Below are positions 19,244-28,428 of a DNA stretch of 64,000 bases, piece by piece. The position numbers and the translations under genes were made by a program. The notes under the pieces were generated by a model that made no database searches, had not been told where the DNA came from, and saw only the letters and a list, made by a program, of their open reading frames with translations. Numbering within the stretch: the stretch's first letter is position 1; each line of letters opens with the position of its first letter. The DNA lies in NCBI RefSeq assembly GCF_029285175.1, contig NZ_JABEDH010000001.1, positions 1,577,116-1,641,115 of the forward strand. Direction: 5' to 3'. The DNA comes from Sulfitobacter sp. M05 (lineage in GTDB: Bacteria > Pseudomonadota > Alphaproteobacteria > Rhodobacterales > Rhodobacteraceae).

Positions 19244-20176
19244 TCAATAGGGCCAGTCGCCCCGCCCTAGGGCCGTGACCCCCTCGACCACCCGGTCAAA
19301 AAATACCGCCGCCCGTGCGCTCATATTGCGCGCGCGCAGGCAGGCATGAACCATTCCCGCCTCGTTAAACCACACCGCCTTGCCGCCCGCGCCCCGCACC
19401 GCATCGCGGTAGGCCTCGCCGTCACTGGCCAATGGATCACATTCCGCGCTGATGACAACTGTGGCAGGTAATCCCTTGAAATTATTATCATGCAGCGGCG
19501 CGTATCGGGGGTCATTCTCGGGCACATCTGCCCCGCCAGTGCGCACTGTCTTGTAAAACTCCAGATCCGCCATGGTCAGTTGCGGCGCATTGGCGTGGGT
19601 CACATAAGACCCTTTGCTTTGGTCCCCGCCCAGCCCGGGATAGATCAGCACCTGTCCGATGATCCGCCCGTCCACACGGCCCCGCGCATGATGGGCCACT
19701 GCCGCCGCAAGGTTACCGCCCGCACTGTCCCCGCACAGCAGGATGTCGCCGCTGCGCTCTTGTGCGATGGCCTCGAACGCTGCCCATGCATCATTGAAAC
19801 AACGGGGAAATACCGCCTCGGGGGCAAGGGCGTAATCTACTGATATCACGTCAAAACCTGTACGGTCACAGAGTTCCGCACAGATGTCGTCATGGCTGTC
19901 CAAGCCCCCCACCACAAAGCCGCCGCCGTGATAATAGATCACTGTGACGTCACTTTTGGCGCGGGTGTATTGGCGGCAAGTCACACCGCCAAAAGCAAGG
20001 TCACGCACCCCCACCCCCGCCGGGCGCGGGGCATGGAACACACGGCACATGTCATCATAGGCCGCGCGCTGCTCTGCGATGCTCATCTGCACTGCATCCG
20101 GCGGATAGGCCGCATCCAGACGGGCGATATAAGCCCATGTCTGCGCGTCTATCAGCCGGGTGTAGTCAGTGGCCAT
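19244..20176 (-). CDS. Alpha/beta hydrolase, hormone-sensitive-lipase type
   Basis: About 310 residues from the ATG at 20176. That ATG overlaps the stop of the acyl-CoA synthetase gene (ATGA) and is preferred over a frame start 15 bases upstream. It has the oxyanion motif YYHGGGFVVGG near 73-83 and the nucleophile elbow GDSAGG near 145-150, with Asp and His supplied near the C-terminus (AECDPLASD, MVHACL). Members cleave short or medium esters. Coupling to an acyl-CoA synthetase suggests that it releases an acid which the synthetase then activates (inference). Confidence 0.88.
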   Translation of the reverse strand: MATDYTRLIDAQTWAYIARLDAAYPPDAVQMSIAEQRAAYDDMCRVFHAPRPAGVGVRDLAFGGVTCRQYTRAKSDVTVIYYHGGGFVVGGLDSHDDICAELCDRTGFDVISVDYALAPEAVFPRCFNDAWAAFEAIAQERSGDILLCGDSAGGNLAAAVAHHARGRVDGRIIGQVLIYPGLGGDQSKGSYVTHANAPQLTMADLEFYKTVRTGGADVPENDPRYAPLHDNNFKGLPATVVISAECDPLASDGEAYRDAVRGAGGKAVWFNEAGMVHACLRARNMSARAAVFFDRVVEGVTALGRGDWPY

Positions 20177-22053
20177 CAAACAGCATCCCATGGCCTTGTG
20201 TAGCCGCCCAGCACGCGGTTAACCTCTGCGTCCTGCGTACCGTTCATGGCAATCTTGGCGACCAGCCCACGCTTTTTGTCGTCGATCACATGATCCACCC
20301 GCGCCGCAAGGCCCGCCGTGGTCAACGCATCGTCGTAGATCCGCGTAATCGCGTCCTTGCGCAGATCAGGCTTAAAGATCTTGCCCACCGCCGTCTTGGG
20401 CAGCTCGCCCATGATCTTGATGTGCTTGGGCTGCGCTGCACGCTCTTTCACATGCTCCTTGCAATACAGGATCAGCTCCTCCGGCGTGACCGTCGCCCCC
20501 TCGACCAGCTCGACAAAGGCGCAGGGCAATTCACCCGAATGCGCATCCGGCTGGCCAATCGCACCAGCAAAGCTGACCGCGGGATGACCCAGCAGCGCCT
20601 CTTCGATTTCGGCGGGGTCAATGTTGTGACCACCCCGGATGATCAGGTCCTTTGAACGCCCCGTGATCCACAGGTACCCGTCCGCATCCACGCGCCCCAA
20701 ATCGCCAGTACGCAGGTATTTACCCTGATAATACAATCCCTTGTTCTTTTCCGCTTCGGTATAGGTGTTGTCGACATAAACGCCGGGGTTGGACACACAA
20801 ATCTCGCCAATCTCGTCCACACCGGCCTCGACATCGCCCTCTGCACTGCCTTTGACAATCTTGACGTCCGTATAGGGAAACGGAATGCCGATCGAACCGA
20901 TTTTCTTTTCACCATCCACCGGATTGCCTGACACCAGACAGGTGGCTTCGGTCATTCCATAGCCTTCGACAATGGTCATGCCCGTGGTCTTTTCAAACCG
21001 CCGGAACAATTCAAGCGGCAGCGGGGCCGACCCGGAAAACGCGGTTTTTACACTCGAGATATCCGCATTGACCGGCACCTGCATGGTGGCGGCAAGCGCT
21101 GTGGGCACAGAGACCACAAAGGTCACCTTATAGCGTTCCACCAGCTTCCAGATGTTATCAAACACCCCTTCCCCGCGGTAGCCTTGCGGCGTCGGGAACA
21201 CCACATGCGCACCAGAAGCAACAGCCCCCATCAGCATGACCTGACAGGCCATAACATGGAACAGTGGCAGCGGACACAACATCACATCATCTGCCGTCAG
21301 CAGGGTCTGCGCCCCTACCCAGCCGTTATAGATGGCACCGGAATACAGATGCTGGGCAACCTTGGGCATTCCCGTGGTGCCGCCGGTGTGAAAGTAAAAG
21401 GCCACGCGATCTTGCTGGACATCCTCAAACGCCAGTTTCGTCGGATGCTTGTCAACTTCAGTATTAAAATCAAGGTACTTGGCCTGATTTCCCACCTTCC
21501 CCTTGGGCCGGATCAAAGGCACGATCCACGACTTTGGTGGGGTCAGGTAACGCACCAGATCCACTTCCAGAACCGTATGCACGCCCGGGGCCAGTTTGAC
21601 CGCCTGCGCCGTTTTTTCGGCCACGTCCGTTTTGGGGAAAGGCCGCAAGGTAACAACAACAGAAGCCCCGGTTTCACGCAGGATCGACCCAATCTGTTCC
21701 GGATCAAGCAGCGGGTTGATCGGTTGCGCGATGCCTGCAACCGCCCCACCCAGCAGGGTCATTACCGCCTCGTTACAATTGGGCAGCACATAGGCCACCA
21801 CGTCCTTTGGCCCGATGCCCAGCCCCCGCAGCATGTTTGCTGTTTGCGACACCCGCCCGTGCAGCTGGGTCCAGGTAAAGGTCTCCGATTTGTCCTTCGG
21901 ACCCGACAGGATCTGATAGGAAATTGCTTTGTGATTGGGGAACTTCTGTGTGGTTTCACTCAGCTGTCCGTAAAGTGTCGTGGGCACATCACGGTCAGCC
22001 CATGGCATCTGCGCAACAATCGCATTGCGGTCTGTCATCCCGGCGTATGGCAT
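20176..22053 (-). CDS. AMP-forming acyl-CoA synthetase
   Basis: A 625-residue adenylate-forming enzyme. The P-loop-like A3 motif FHTGGTTGMPK lies near residue 225, a substrate-pocket/A5 motif GYGMTEA near 367, and A8-type YLRTGDLGRVDADGYLWITGRSKDLIIRGG near 465-494. The conserved lysine region near the C-terminus is LPKTAVGKIFKPDLR. It converts a carboxylic acid, ATP and CoA to acyl-CoA, AMP and pyrophosphate. GGAGGAGA lies just upstream of the ATG. It is operonic with the following hydrolase. The chain length of the substrate is not predictable. Confidence 0.92.
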   Translation of the reverse strand: MPYAGMTDRNAIVAQMPWADRDVPTTLYGQLSETTQKFPNHKAISYQILSGPKDKSETFTWTQLHGRVSQTANMLRGLGIGPKDVVAYVLPNCNEAVMTLLGGAVAGIAQPINPLLDPEQIGSILRETGASVVVTLRPFPKTDVAEKTAQAVKLAPGVHTVLEVDLVRYLTPPKSWIVPLIRPKGKVGNQAKYLDFNTEVDKHPTKLAFEDVQQDRVAFYFHTGGTTGMPKVAQHLYSGAIYNGWVGAQTLLTADDVMLCPLPLFHVMACQVMLMGAVASGAHVVFPTPQGYRGEGVFDNIWKLVERYKVTFVVSVPTALAATMQVPVNADISSVKTAFSGSAPLPLELFRRFEKTTGMTIVEGYGMTEATCLVSGNPVDGEKKIGSIGIPFPYTDVKIVKGSAEGDVEAGVDEIGEICVSNPGVYVDNTYTEAEKNKGLYYQGKYLRTGDLGRVDADGYLWITGRSKDLIIRGGHNIDPAEIEEALLGHPAVSFAGAIGQPDAHSGELPCAFVELVEGATVTPEELILYCKEHVKERAAQPKHIKIMGELPKTAVGKIFKPDLRKDAITRIYDDALTTAGLAARVDHVIDDKKRGLVAKIAMNGTQDAEVNRVLGGYTRPWDAV

Positions 22054-22170
22054 CGCCTCTCCTCCCTATTCAGCCGGTTTTCGGCCTCTCTTATTTGTCG
22101 GGAAAGGATGCGGCCTATTCGGTTTTTTCGCAAGTATCGGTTGGGGCAAAACGCGGCGTAACTTCTGACA

Positions 22171-22208
22171 AAACCAAAAAACAACGGCGACACCAACAGG
22201 TGCCGCCG
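22171..22208 (-). terminator. Rho-independent terminator of the Kbp-like gene
   Basis: A 10-bp stem with one mismatch (22185-22194 pairs with 22199-22208, loop AACA) reads leftward into a T-rich tract (22171-22184) about 45 bases after the stop of the BON-LysM gene. Confidence 0.8.
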
Positions 22209-22252
22209 CTCTTGTTTCTCTCTGACGTCCGCAAAGCGGGCCGTCGTTGATA

Positions 22253-22684
22253 TCAAGCCGCTGGAATACGCAGAACCTGACCCGGGTAAATCTTATCCGG
22301 ATGGGTCAGCATGGGCTTGTTGGCCTCGAAGATCTCAGGATAACGGGATGCTTTGCCAAGTGTCTTTTGCGCAATCGCGGACAGGGTATCGCCCTTTTCA
22401 ACTGTGTGGAACGTCGGCTCGCCTTCGCCCCCTGCGATCTGGTCATCCACTGCCGACACGCCTTCGACGTTGCCCACAGCCAGAATAACCTTTTCCTTCA
22501 TTTCCTGACTAACAGCATTGCCGCTGACCTTGACCTGATCCCCTTCAACGGTGATCTCAAGGCCCTCGGCATCCAGCCCAAGGTCTTTCAGTTCGTCATG
22601 CAGCGCTGCGCCGGAAACTTCGGCGTCATCATCGCCGCCGAATACTTTCTTGCCAGCACCTTTAACAAAACTCCACAAACCCAT
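22253..22684 (-). CDS. kbp: Kbp-like BON plus LysM domain protein
   Basis: A 143-residue protein with the same plan as E. coli Kbp/YgaU. The N-terminus is MGLWSFVKGAGKKVFG. A BON domain covers about 25-85 (LEITVEGDQVKVSGNAVSQEMKEKV, GVSAVDDQI). A LysM domain covers about 92-141 (HTVEKGDTLSAIAQKTLG, FEANKPMLTHPDKIYPGQVLRIP). The family binds potassium and is stress-induced in enterobacteria. No signal peptide is present. It is a single-gene unit with its own terminator. Confidence 0.9.
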   Translation of the reverse strand: MGLWSFVKGAGKKVFGGDDDAEVSGAALHDELKDLGLDAEGLEITVEGDQVKVSGNAVSQEMKEKVILAVGNVEGVSAVDDQIAGGEGEPTFHTVEKGDTLSAIAQKTLGKASRYPEIFEANKPMLTHPDKIYPGQVLRIPAA

Positions 22685-22751
22685 TTGGTTCTCTCCTTAT
22701 ATGCGTTCAGACGGAGTATGGCCCGTTTTGCATCACGGGTAAAAGGGGGAA

Positions 22752-24554
22752 TTACGGGGCTGCTGTCCCATCCGTGAATTGCAGGCGGGCAAGCCGTGCA
22801 TAAAGGCCATCCTTGGCCACAAGCTCGTCATGGGTGCCGGTCGCGACGACCTGCCCCTGATCCAGAACCACGATGCGGTCGGCCTTTTTCACCGTGGCCA
22901 GACGATGCGCCACAATCAGAGTGGTGCGGTCTTGGCTGAGGATATCAACCGCCTCTTGCACGGCGCGCTCGCTCTCGGCGTCCAATGCGCTGGTGGCCTC
23001 GTCCAGCAACAACACAGGTGCATCCCGCAGAATGGCACGGGCGATGGCGATACGCTGTTTCTGGCCACCTGACAACATGACACCGCGCTCACCCAGATAG
23101 CTGTCATAACCTTCGGGCAATGCTGCGATAAAGTCATGCGCAGCCGCCGCACGGGCCGCCCCTTCGACCTCGGCATCGGTGGCATCAGGCCGACCAAAGC
23201 GAATGTTCTCTGCGGCACTGGCTGCGAAAATTACCGGATCCTGCGGCACCAGTGCCACCGCGGCGCGGAACTCTGAACGGGTTAGGTCGCGCAGATCGAC
23301 ACCATCCAGCGTGACCCGCCCGGACTGAGGATCATAGAAACGCAACAACAGCTGAATGATGGTGGTTTTACCGGCACCGGACGGGCCGACAAATGCGACG
23401 GTCTCACCGGGCTTGATATCAAGCGTGACCCCCTCAAGGGCAATAACATCGGGCCGCGCAGGATAGGTAAACTGCACCGCTTCGAAGCCAATCTCGCCGC
23501 GCACCGGCTGGGGCAACATTTTGCCCGCGTCAGGGTCAAGCACCGTGTCATCGGTCTGCAACAACTCAACCAGCCGCTCTGTGGCACCGGCGGCGCGTTG
23601 CAGTTCGCTCCAGATTTCCGAAAGCGCCGCAACCGCCCCTGATACCATTACGGCATAAATCACGAACTGCACCAGTGAACCCGCGGTCATGTCACCGCCG
23701 CGCACATCTCGGGCACCGATCCACAGCACCCCGACGACCCCGGAAAACACCAGAAAAATAACGATTACAGTCATAAAGGCACGGATTTTGATCCGTTCCT
23801 TGGCCTTGTCAAACGAGGCTTCGGTGATGGTGGCAAACTGTGAACGGCTGGCGTTCTCATGGGTAAAGGCCTGCACGGTTTGCACCGCAGACAGGCTTTC
23901 CGAAGCATTGCCAGACGAGGCTGCAATCCAATCCTGGGTCTCGCGGCTTAGCGCGCGCATCCGCCGGCCCAGTGTCAGGATCGGCACCACCACAGCAGGC
24001 ACGATCAACAGGACCAGCCCCGCCAGCTTGGCCGAGGTCAGCAGCATCAGGATCAAACCACCGATAAAAATTAGGAAGTTACGCAGCGCAATGGAGATCG
24101 AGGACCCGATCACCGACTGGATCAGCGTGGTGTCCGTGGTGATCCGACTTAATACCTCGCCGGTCAGGATACGTTCGTAAAAGGCCGGGCTCATGCCGAT
24201 CACACGGTCAAACACAGCCATCCGGATATCAGCGACAACCCGTTCCCCCAGCCGCGTCACCAGCGCAAACCGCAACGCCGTGCCCAGCGCCAAAAGCGCA
24301 GCAACCGCCAAGGCCGCCATGAAATACTGATCCAGCAACTGCACATCAGCGGTGTCGAAATTGTCGACCACACGGCGCACCGCAAGCGGCATTGCCAGCG
24401 AGACCATGGCCGTTGTCACCAAAGCAACACCAGCGGCCAGCATCAGCCAGCGATATGGCATCAGAAAAGGCACCAAGGCCCGCAATGATCCAAACCGGCG
24501 CGATTTTTCGCGTTCCTTATTGCCATTCGGCGCGGGGAGTGGCGCAGCTGCCAT
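22752..24554 (-). CDS. ABC exporter, fused permease and ATPase (MsbA-like)
   Basis: From the ATG at 24554, preceded by AGGAAG, the protein is about 600 residues; a frame start 54 bases further upstream lacks a ribosome site. It has six transmembrane helices, then an ATPase with Walker A GPSGAGKTT, signature MLSGGQKQR, Walker B VLLLDEA and H-loop IVAHR. This is the half-transporter architecture of lipid or multidrug exporters and acts as a homodimer. The substrate cannot be deduced. It is separated from the Kbp-like gene by about 65 bases on the same strand. Confidence 0.9.
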   Translation of the reverse strand: MAAAPLPAPNGNKEREKSRRFGSLRALVPFLMPYRWLMLAAGVALVTTAMVSLAMPLAVRRVVDNFDTADVQLLDQYFMAALAVAALLALGTALRFALVTRLGERVVADIRMAVFDRVIGMSPAFYERILTGEVLSRITTDTTLIQSVIGSSISIALRNFLIFIGGLILMLLTSAKLAGLVLLIVPAVVVPILTLGRRMRALSRETQDWIAASSGNASESLSAVQTVQAFTHENASRSQFATITEASFDKAKERIKIRAFMTVIVIFLVFSGVVGVLWIGARDVRGGDMTAGSLVQFVIYAVMVSGAVAALSEIWSELQRAAGATERLVELLQTDDTVLDPDAGKMLPQPVRGEIGFEAVQFTYPARPDVIALEGVTLDIKPGETVAFVGPSGAGKTTIIQLLLRFYDPQSGRVTLDGVDLRDLTRSEFRAAVALVPQDPVIFAASAAENIRFGRPDATDAEVEGAARAAAAHDFIAALPEGYDSYLGERGVMLSGGQKQRIAIARAILRDAPVLLLDEATSALDAESERAVQEAVDILSQDRTTLIVAHRLATVKKADRIVVLDQGQVVATGTHDELVAKDGLYARLARLQFTDGTAAP

Positions 24555-24638
24555 TGGACTTCCTCTATAGCGTTCCTGCCTGATGGCGCGGCTGGCCGTC
24601 AGCGTCAAGTCCAGAGCATGTCAAAGGCAGGGTGTCAC

Positions 24639-24713
24639 TGGAGCGGGCGGAGGGAATCGAACCCTCATCTTCAGTTTGGAAAACTGAGGTCTTAACCATT
24701 ACACAACGCCCGC
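24639..24713 (-). tRNA. tRNA-Gly (anticodon TCC)
   Basis: The minus strand gives a complete cloverleaf. The acceptor GCGGGCG pairs with CGCCCGC, the anticodon stem TCAGT/ACTGA encloses the loop TTTCCAA with anticodon TCC, the T-arm is AGGGTTCGATTCCCT, and CCA is encoded at the 3' end (24639-24641). It reads GGA glycine codons. Confidence 0.96.
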
Positions 24714-24961
24714 TCAGCAATGCCTTCTCTATTTGATACGGTAAAGAGCGTCAACTAAGCAGATGACAACGGGACGAAGTTTTATGGGCACAGCAATTGA
24801 CCGTTTGGCTGAATGCCTTGCGTCACAGCGAAAGTCCCAGCGCCCACAGGGCGAAACGCGTTTCTTGTTAAGAGGTCGGGTAGCACCCAAAGGGGCTGCG
24901 CCCTGCCCGCCTGTCGGTTTCCCCCGTGGCGCGGCGGCATGTCAGATCCGACAGAAAATGT

Positions 24962-26026
24962 TCACTGTTTTGCCTCTGAAAGCGTTTTTGTTCCCAGAAA
25001 ATTACCCAAGACGGCCAAGCTGGGCACATTGTCGCAGATCACTTTCAACATCACCAGAAACGGCACCGCCATCAACGCCCCCGGAACGCTCCACAACCAA
25101 CTCCAAATAATCACAGTCAGGAAAACCGAAACCGTGTTCATGTTCAGGCTGCGGCCAAGGATTGTCGGTGTCACGAACTGGGCCTCGAATGAGGTGCAAA
25201 GCGCATAGACCATCGCCGGCAGCAGCCCCAACCCCAGCGTATCAAAGCTCAGGACGCCGAAGGCGGCAACAAGCACGGTACCAAACAGGCTGCCGAGGAA
25301 GGGCAGAAAGTTCAGCGCGAAGGCCACGACGCCCCAAAGAACTGCGTTTGGCAGGCCAACAAAGTGCATCGCAAAGCCGACACAGAGGCCGAGTACCGCA
25401 TTGATCAACGTAATGGTCAGGAAATAGCGAGAAATCTGGCGTTCGATGGCCCGGGCTGTGTTTTTGGCCCGGCGTTTGTCGGATGATGTCCGAAAAGCAT
25501 CAACCAACTTGTCATAAAACAAGTCTCCGGAAGCCAGAATGAACAGGGCAAAAATCAGACCAAGGCCGGTAAGCGCCATGAAATTGAAGATGCTGCCCGC
25601 GGCAAAGGCCAGCAAACCGGGCTGTTTCACCGCCACAACCGCCGCTCCGTCGCCTCCGCTGGCCAAATCCTCAACCTGTTCGCTGGCGTTCTTGACGTTT
25701 TCTATGGATGCCAGAATTCCCTTCAGTTTTTCGCGTAACTCGTTGCCCATCGCGGGTGCATCAGACACGATCTGGGACACTGGGCCGCTGAGCAGGTAAA
25801 AGCCCAAAAACAGGATCGAACCGGTTCCGAATATGATTGCAGCAGCGGACACCGGCGTAGGGATGCCAACACGGGAACAACTGCGCACCACGGGACTGAA
25901 GGTCAACGCGACGATCATACCGATCATAATCGGCAGAAACATATCCCTTGCCACATAAACTGCCGCAAATGCCAAAATGACCGCAATAAACGTCAGTAAG
26001 TTCTTGATTTTACGTAAATCGTCCAA
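24962..26026 (-). CDS. AI-2E family transporter (PerM/UPF0118)
   Basis: A 354-residue multispanning membrane protein. It starts with a hydrophobic pair (LLTFIAVILAFAAVYVARDMFLPIMIGMIVALTFSPVV), has a soluble insertion near 85-130, and then the conserved C-terminal helices (NAVLWGVVAFALNFLPFLGSLFGT, WLWSVPGALMAVPFLVMLK). The family includes TqsA-like exporters and ion/proton antiporters, so the substrate is uncertain. An EcfG-type promoter 50-75 bases upstream places it in the general stress regulon predicted for the neighbouring locus. Confidence 0.88.
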   Translation of the reverse strand: MDDLRKIKNLLTFIAVILAFAAVYVARDMFLPIMIGMIVALTFSPVVRSCSRVGIPTPVSAAAIIFGTGSILFLGFYLLSGPVSQIVSDAPAMGNELREKLKGILASIENVKNASEQVEDLASGGDGAAVVAVKQPGLLAFAAGSIFNFMALTGLGLIFALFILASGDLFYDKLVDAFRTSSDKRRAKNTARAIERQISRYFLTITLINAVLGLCVGFAMHFVGLPNAVLWGVVAFALNFLPFLGSLFGTVLVAAFGVLSFDTLGLGLLPAMVYALCTSFEAQFVTPTILGRSLNMNTVSVFLTVIIWSWLWSVPGALMAVPFLVMLKVICDNVPSLAVLGNFLGTKTLSEAKQ

Positions 26027-26076
26027 GTCGTGCCCCCCATCGGACCAGAGCGTCCAGAACGCAACCTTCTCGAACC

Positions 26077-26101
26077 AACCGGCAAATGTGGATTTCGTTC
26101 C
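26077..26101 (-). promoter_or_regulatory. Putative EcfG promoter of the AI-2E transporter gene
   Basis: On the minus strand GGAAC (26101-26097) is followed by 16 bases and GGTT (26080-26077), about 50 bases before the ATG. It matches the -35/-10 layout recognised by alphaproteobacterial EcfG sigma factors. Confidence 0.7.
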
Positions 26102-26179
26102 CTTACTATGTCAAATATTAAAGACAGTCTTTATCAGACTAGTTAGGTAAGGCTTTTACTTGGCTTCTGGGGCGATCTA

Positions 26180-26533
26180 ATGACGACTAATGACAGCCGT
26201 TTTCTGGTGATGGGCATTACCGGACTGGTACAATTCGATCTAATTGGCGCAATCGCAGAGCATTTTCCCGCCGCCCAAGCGGTCACAGTAGAGACCGAGA
26301 GCGAGGCGATCGAAGCGGCCAAGCAGCCCGCAGGCGTTGAGTTCGCTTTCCTTAATATCGGACCGGACGATTTTGCCGCCAGTGATCTATCGTCCCTTTT
26401 TGGTGCCCTCAAGACCAAGGTTATCCTGCTAGGGGACGCAGCAGAGGAAGCGGCAAGCAACAGCCCCTTTCCGGTGTTGATGCGCCCCTTTTCAGGGGAT
26501 GATGTGTTGGGGCTTCTTGGATACAATCCGTGA
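26180..26533 (+). CDS. Degenerate response-regulator receiver domain protein
   Basis: A 117-residue single-domain protein with the alternating beta-alpha pattern of a CheY-like receiver. The phospho-acceptor position reads FAFLNIG, with Asn at about residue 59 instead of Asp. The beta-5 motif reads VLMRPFS, with Arg at about 102 where Lys is normal. The N-terminal acidic pair is missing (FLVMGITG). It is therefore probably a phosphorylation-independent pseudo-receiver. It lies 74 bases upstream of a sensor kinase gene on the same strand, so it may act on that kinase or on PhyR signalling. I recognise the fold by eye only and no exact family is known to me. Confidence 0.65.
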   Translation: MTTNDSRFLVMGITGLVQFDLIGAIAEHFPAAQAVTVETESEAIEAAKQPAGVEFAFLNIGPDDFAASDLSSLFGALKTKVILLGDAAEEAASNSPFPVLMRPFSGDDVLGLLGYNP

Positions 26534-26607
26534 ATTTCCGGTTTCCTTGAACCCGGCACAGCCTATATGTCGTAAAAACCCGGGCTAAATCCGAAGGATT
26601 CCGACAT

Positions 26608-28320
26608 ATGAAGCAGACCTTAGCAAACCTCTGGGCCGGTGTGGACCGTCTGGGTATTCGGCTGGCTGTCGTTCTGGCAGTGGCGTTGCTTCCTTTGATG
26701 ATCGTGTCGATTGTCCGTTCACAAAGCGTGGTAAACGAGGCCCTCGCTAAGTCACGTGCAGCGCTGACAGGGGTAACGCTGAACGCGGTTCAAGACGAGA
26801 TCCTTAGCATCGAGGGGGCCAAGGCTGTTGCCCAGTCACTTAGCCATCTGATGCCGGGGCTGATCGAAAACCCCGAGGAATGCAGCCGTTTGATGCGCCA
26901 GACATTGCAAAACACAGCATTTTCATTCGCCGGTTTTTACGACCCTGCCGGCAATGTCACCTGTTCAAGCGCCCCTGCGCCCTTTTCGTTCGAAGTCACA
27001 CCACAGCTTGAGGCACAGGTTGCGGACCCCAAACCACTTGTTCTGGTAAACGAGGACGCACCGGCCTCGGGCACCTCAGTCATTTATGCCTCCCATCCCG
27101 TCTATGACAGCTCCGGTGGCCTGATGGGGTTCATAGGGGTCTCGATCCCACATAAAGAGCTGCGCAAGTCAGCGTCAGTGCCCACAAACGCGGTCTTTAT
27201 CACCTTGAATTCGCTCGGTTCTGTGCTGACAGCACCTGAATCTTTGGAAAAGGGCAAGGCGGTCATGCCCCAGCTGCATCCCAGCGAATATATTTCAGAA
27301 GAGCCAAAGAGCTTTCGCGCAGAAGGTGCGGACGGAACGGAACGGCTTTACGCATTGGTACCGGTGGTCAACGGAGAGCTTTACGCTCTGTCTACCTGGC
27401 CCCTAGATCATGACGTCAGAGGCAGTTTTTATCTCACGAATCCGGCGTTGTTTCCGGCCTTGATGTGGCTGGCCAGCCTGGCCGTTGCGTGGTTTGCTAC
27501 GTCGCTTTTTGTTACCCGCCATGTCGTCAGGCTGCGCCGCACTATGCGTGAGTTTGCCAGCACGCGACGCACCACCACAGATCAGGAGTTCCAATGGGCC
27601 CCGCGTGAATTGCGGGACGTCGCAGACACTTACATCAGCATGACAGATATGGTTTTGCGCGACGAAGCCAAAATAGAAGACGCGCTGCGCCAAAAGGATG
27701 TTCTGTTGCGCGAGGTTCACCACCGGGTGAAAAACAACCTGCAACTGATTGCGTCAATCATGAGTATGCAGATGCGCCAGACGCGGTCAAAGGAAGTAAA
27801 ACAGATCATGCAAAGCCTGCATGATCGGGTAAATAGCCTCGCAACGATCCACCGGAGCCTGTACCAGACATCGGGACAGGCCGACATCAGCATGGACGAA
27901 CATCTGAATGTGATCGTCAATCAGGTGGTCAAAATGGCTGCGGCGCGCGATACCGCGATCAAGCTGGAAACCGAATTCGAGGAAATCCGACTGGTACCGG
28001 ATCAGGCTGTGCCCCTGTCCCTATTCGTGACCGAAGCGATGACCAATGCGCTGAAATACATTGGCGCGCCTGAAGGCCAAAGCACAACCCTGCGCCTGAG
28101 CCTTGAGGTGCTGGAGGATGACATCGCCAGAGTGTTGATCACCAACTCTATCCCCCCTCAGACCGCCCCTGCGGACCCCGAACGCTCATCCGGTCTGGGC
28201 TCCGAGCTTATGGAAGCCTTTGCCATGCAGCTGTCCGGTGATTTTGCCGCCAGCATCAAAGAGGACCGGTTTGAGGTCAGGCTGACCTTTCCAATTGACC
28301 CGCTGACAGAACAGGGCTGA
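26608..28320 (+). CDS. Sensor histidine kinase, HisKA_2 type (PhyK candidate)
   Basis: A 570-residue membrane kinase. TM1 lies at about 18-38, a periplasmic sensor region at about 40-285, TM2 at about 290-312, then a HAMP-like linker. The dimerisation domain has phospho-acceptor motif HHRVKNNLQ (His near 372), and the ATPase domain has N-box SLFVTEAMTNALKY and a GLGSELMEAF glycine box. This family supplies the PhyK-type kinases that phosphorylate PhyR. phyR, nepR and ecfG lie a few kilobases away and no other response regulator with an intact Asp is nearby, so PhyR is its likely partner (inference). Confidence 0.88.
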   Translation: MKQTLANLWAGVDRLGIRLAVVLAVALLPLMIVSIVRSQSVVNEALAKSRAALTGVTLNAVQDEILSIEGAKAVAQSLSHLMPGLIENPEECSRLMRQTLQNTAFSFAGFYDPAGNVTCSSAPAPFSFEVTPQLEAQVADPKPLVLVNEDAPASGTSVIYASHPVYDSSGGLMGFIGVSIPHKELRKSASVPTNAVFITLNSLGSVLTAPESLEKGKAVMPQLHPSEYISEEPKSFRAEGADGTERLYALVPVVNGELYALSTWPLDHDVRGSFYLTNPALFPALMWLASLAVAWFATSLFVTRHVVRLRRTMREFASTRRTTTDQEFQWAPRELRDVADTYISMTDMVLRDEAKIEDALRQKDVLLREVHHRVKNNLQLIASIMSMQMRQTRSKEVKQIMQSLHDRVNSLATIHRSLYQTSGQADISMDEHLNVIVNQVVKMAAARDTAIKLETEFEEIRLVPDQAVPLSLFVTEAMTNALKYIGAPEGQSTTLRLSLEVLEDDIARVLITNSIPPQTAPADPERSSGLGSELMEAFAMQLSGDFAASIKEDRFEVRLTFPIDPLTEQG

Positions 28321-28361
28321 ACCCGCCAAAGGATTGGCATCGGCAGACACCCCCCATAGAT

Positions 28362-28395
28362 AAAAAAAGACCCCGCTATGTAGCGAGGTCTTTTT
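28362..28395. terminator. Bidirectional terminator between kinase and DUF1328 genes
   Basis: An A-tract, a stem (GACC, C, CGCTA pairing with TAGCG, A, GGTC around a TG loop) and a T-tract lie between two convergent genes. The symmetrical A and T runs let it stop transcription from both sides. Confidence 0.85.
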
Positions 28396-28428
28396 GCTTA
28401 GGGTCTTAAACGGCAGCGCAAGACGCGC

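Noticed and set aside
24763..25110. A 115-codon frame after the tRNA-Gly
   Set aside because: It overlaps the 3' end of the AI-2E transporter gene, has no ribosome site and no recognisable sequence.
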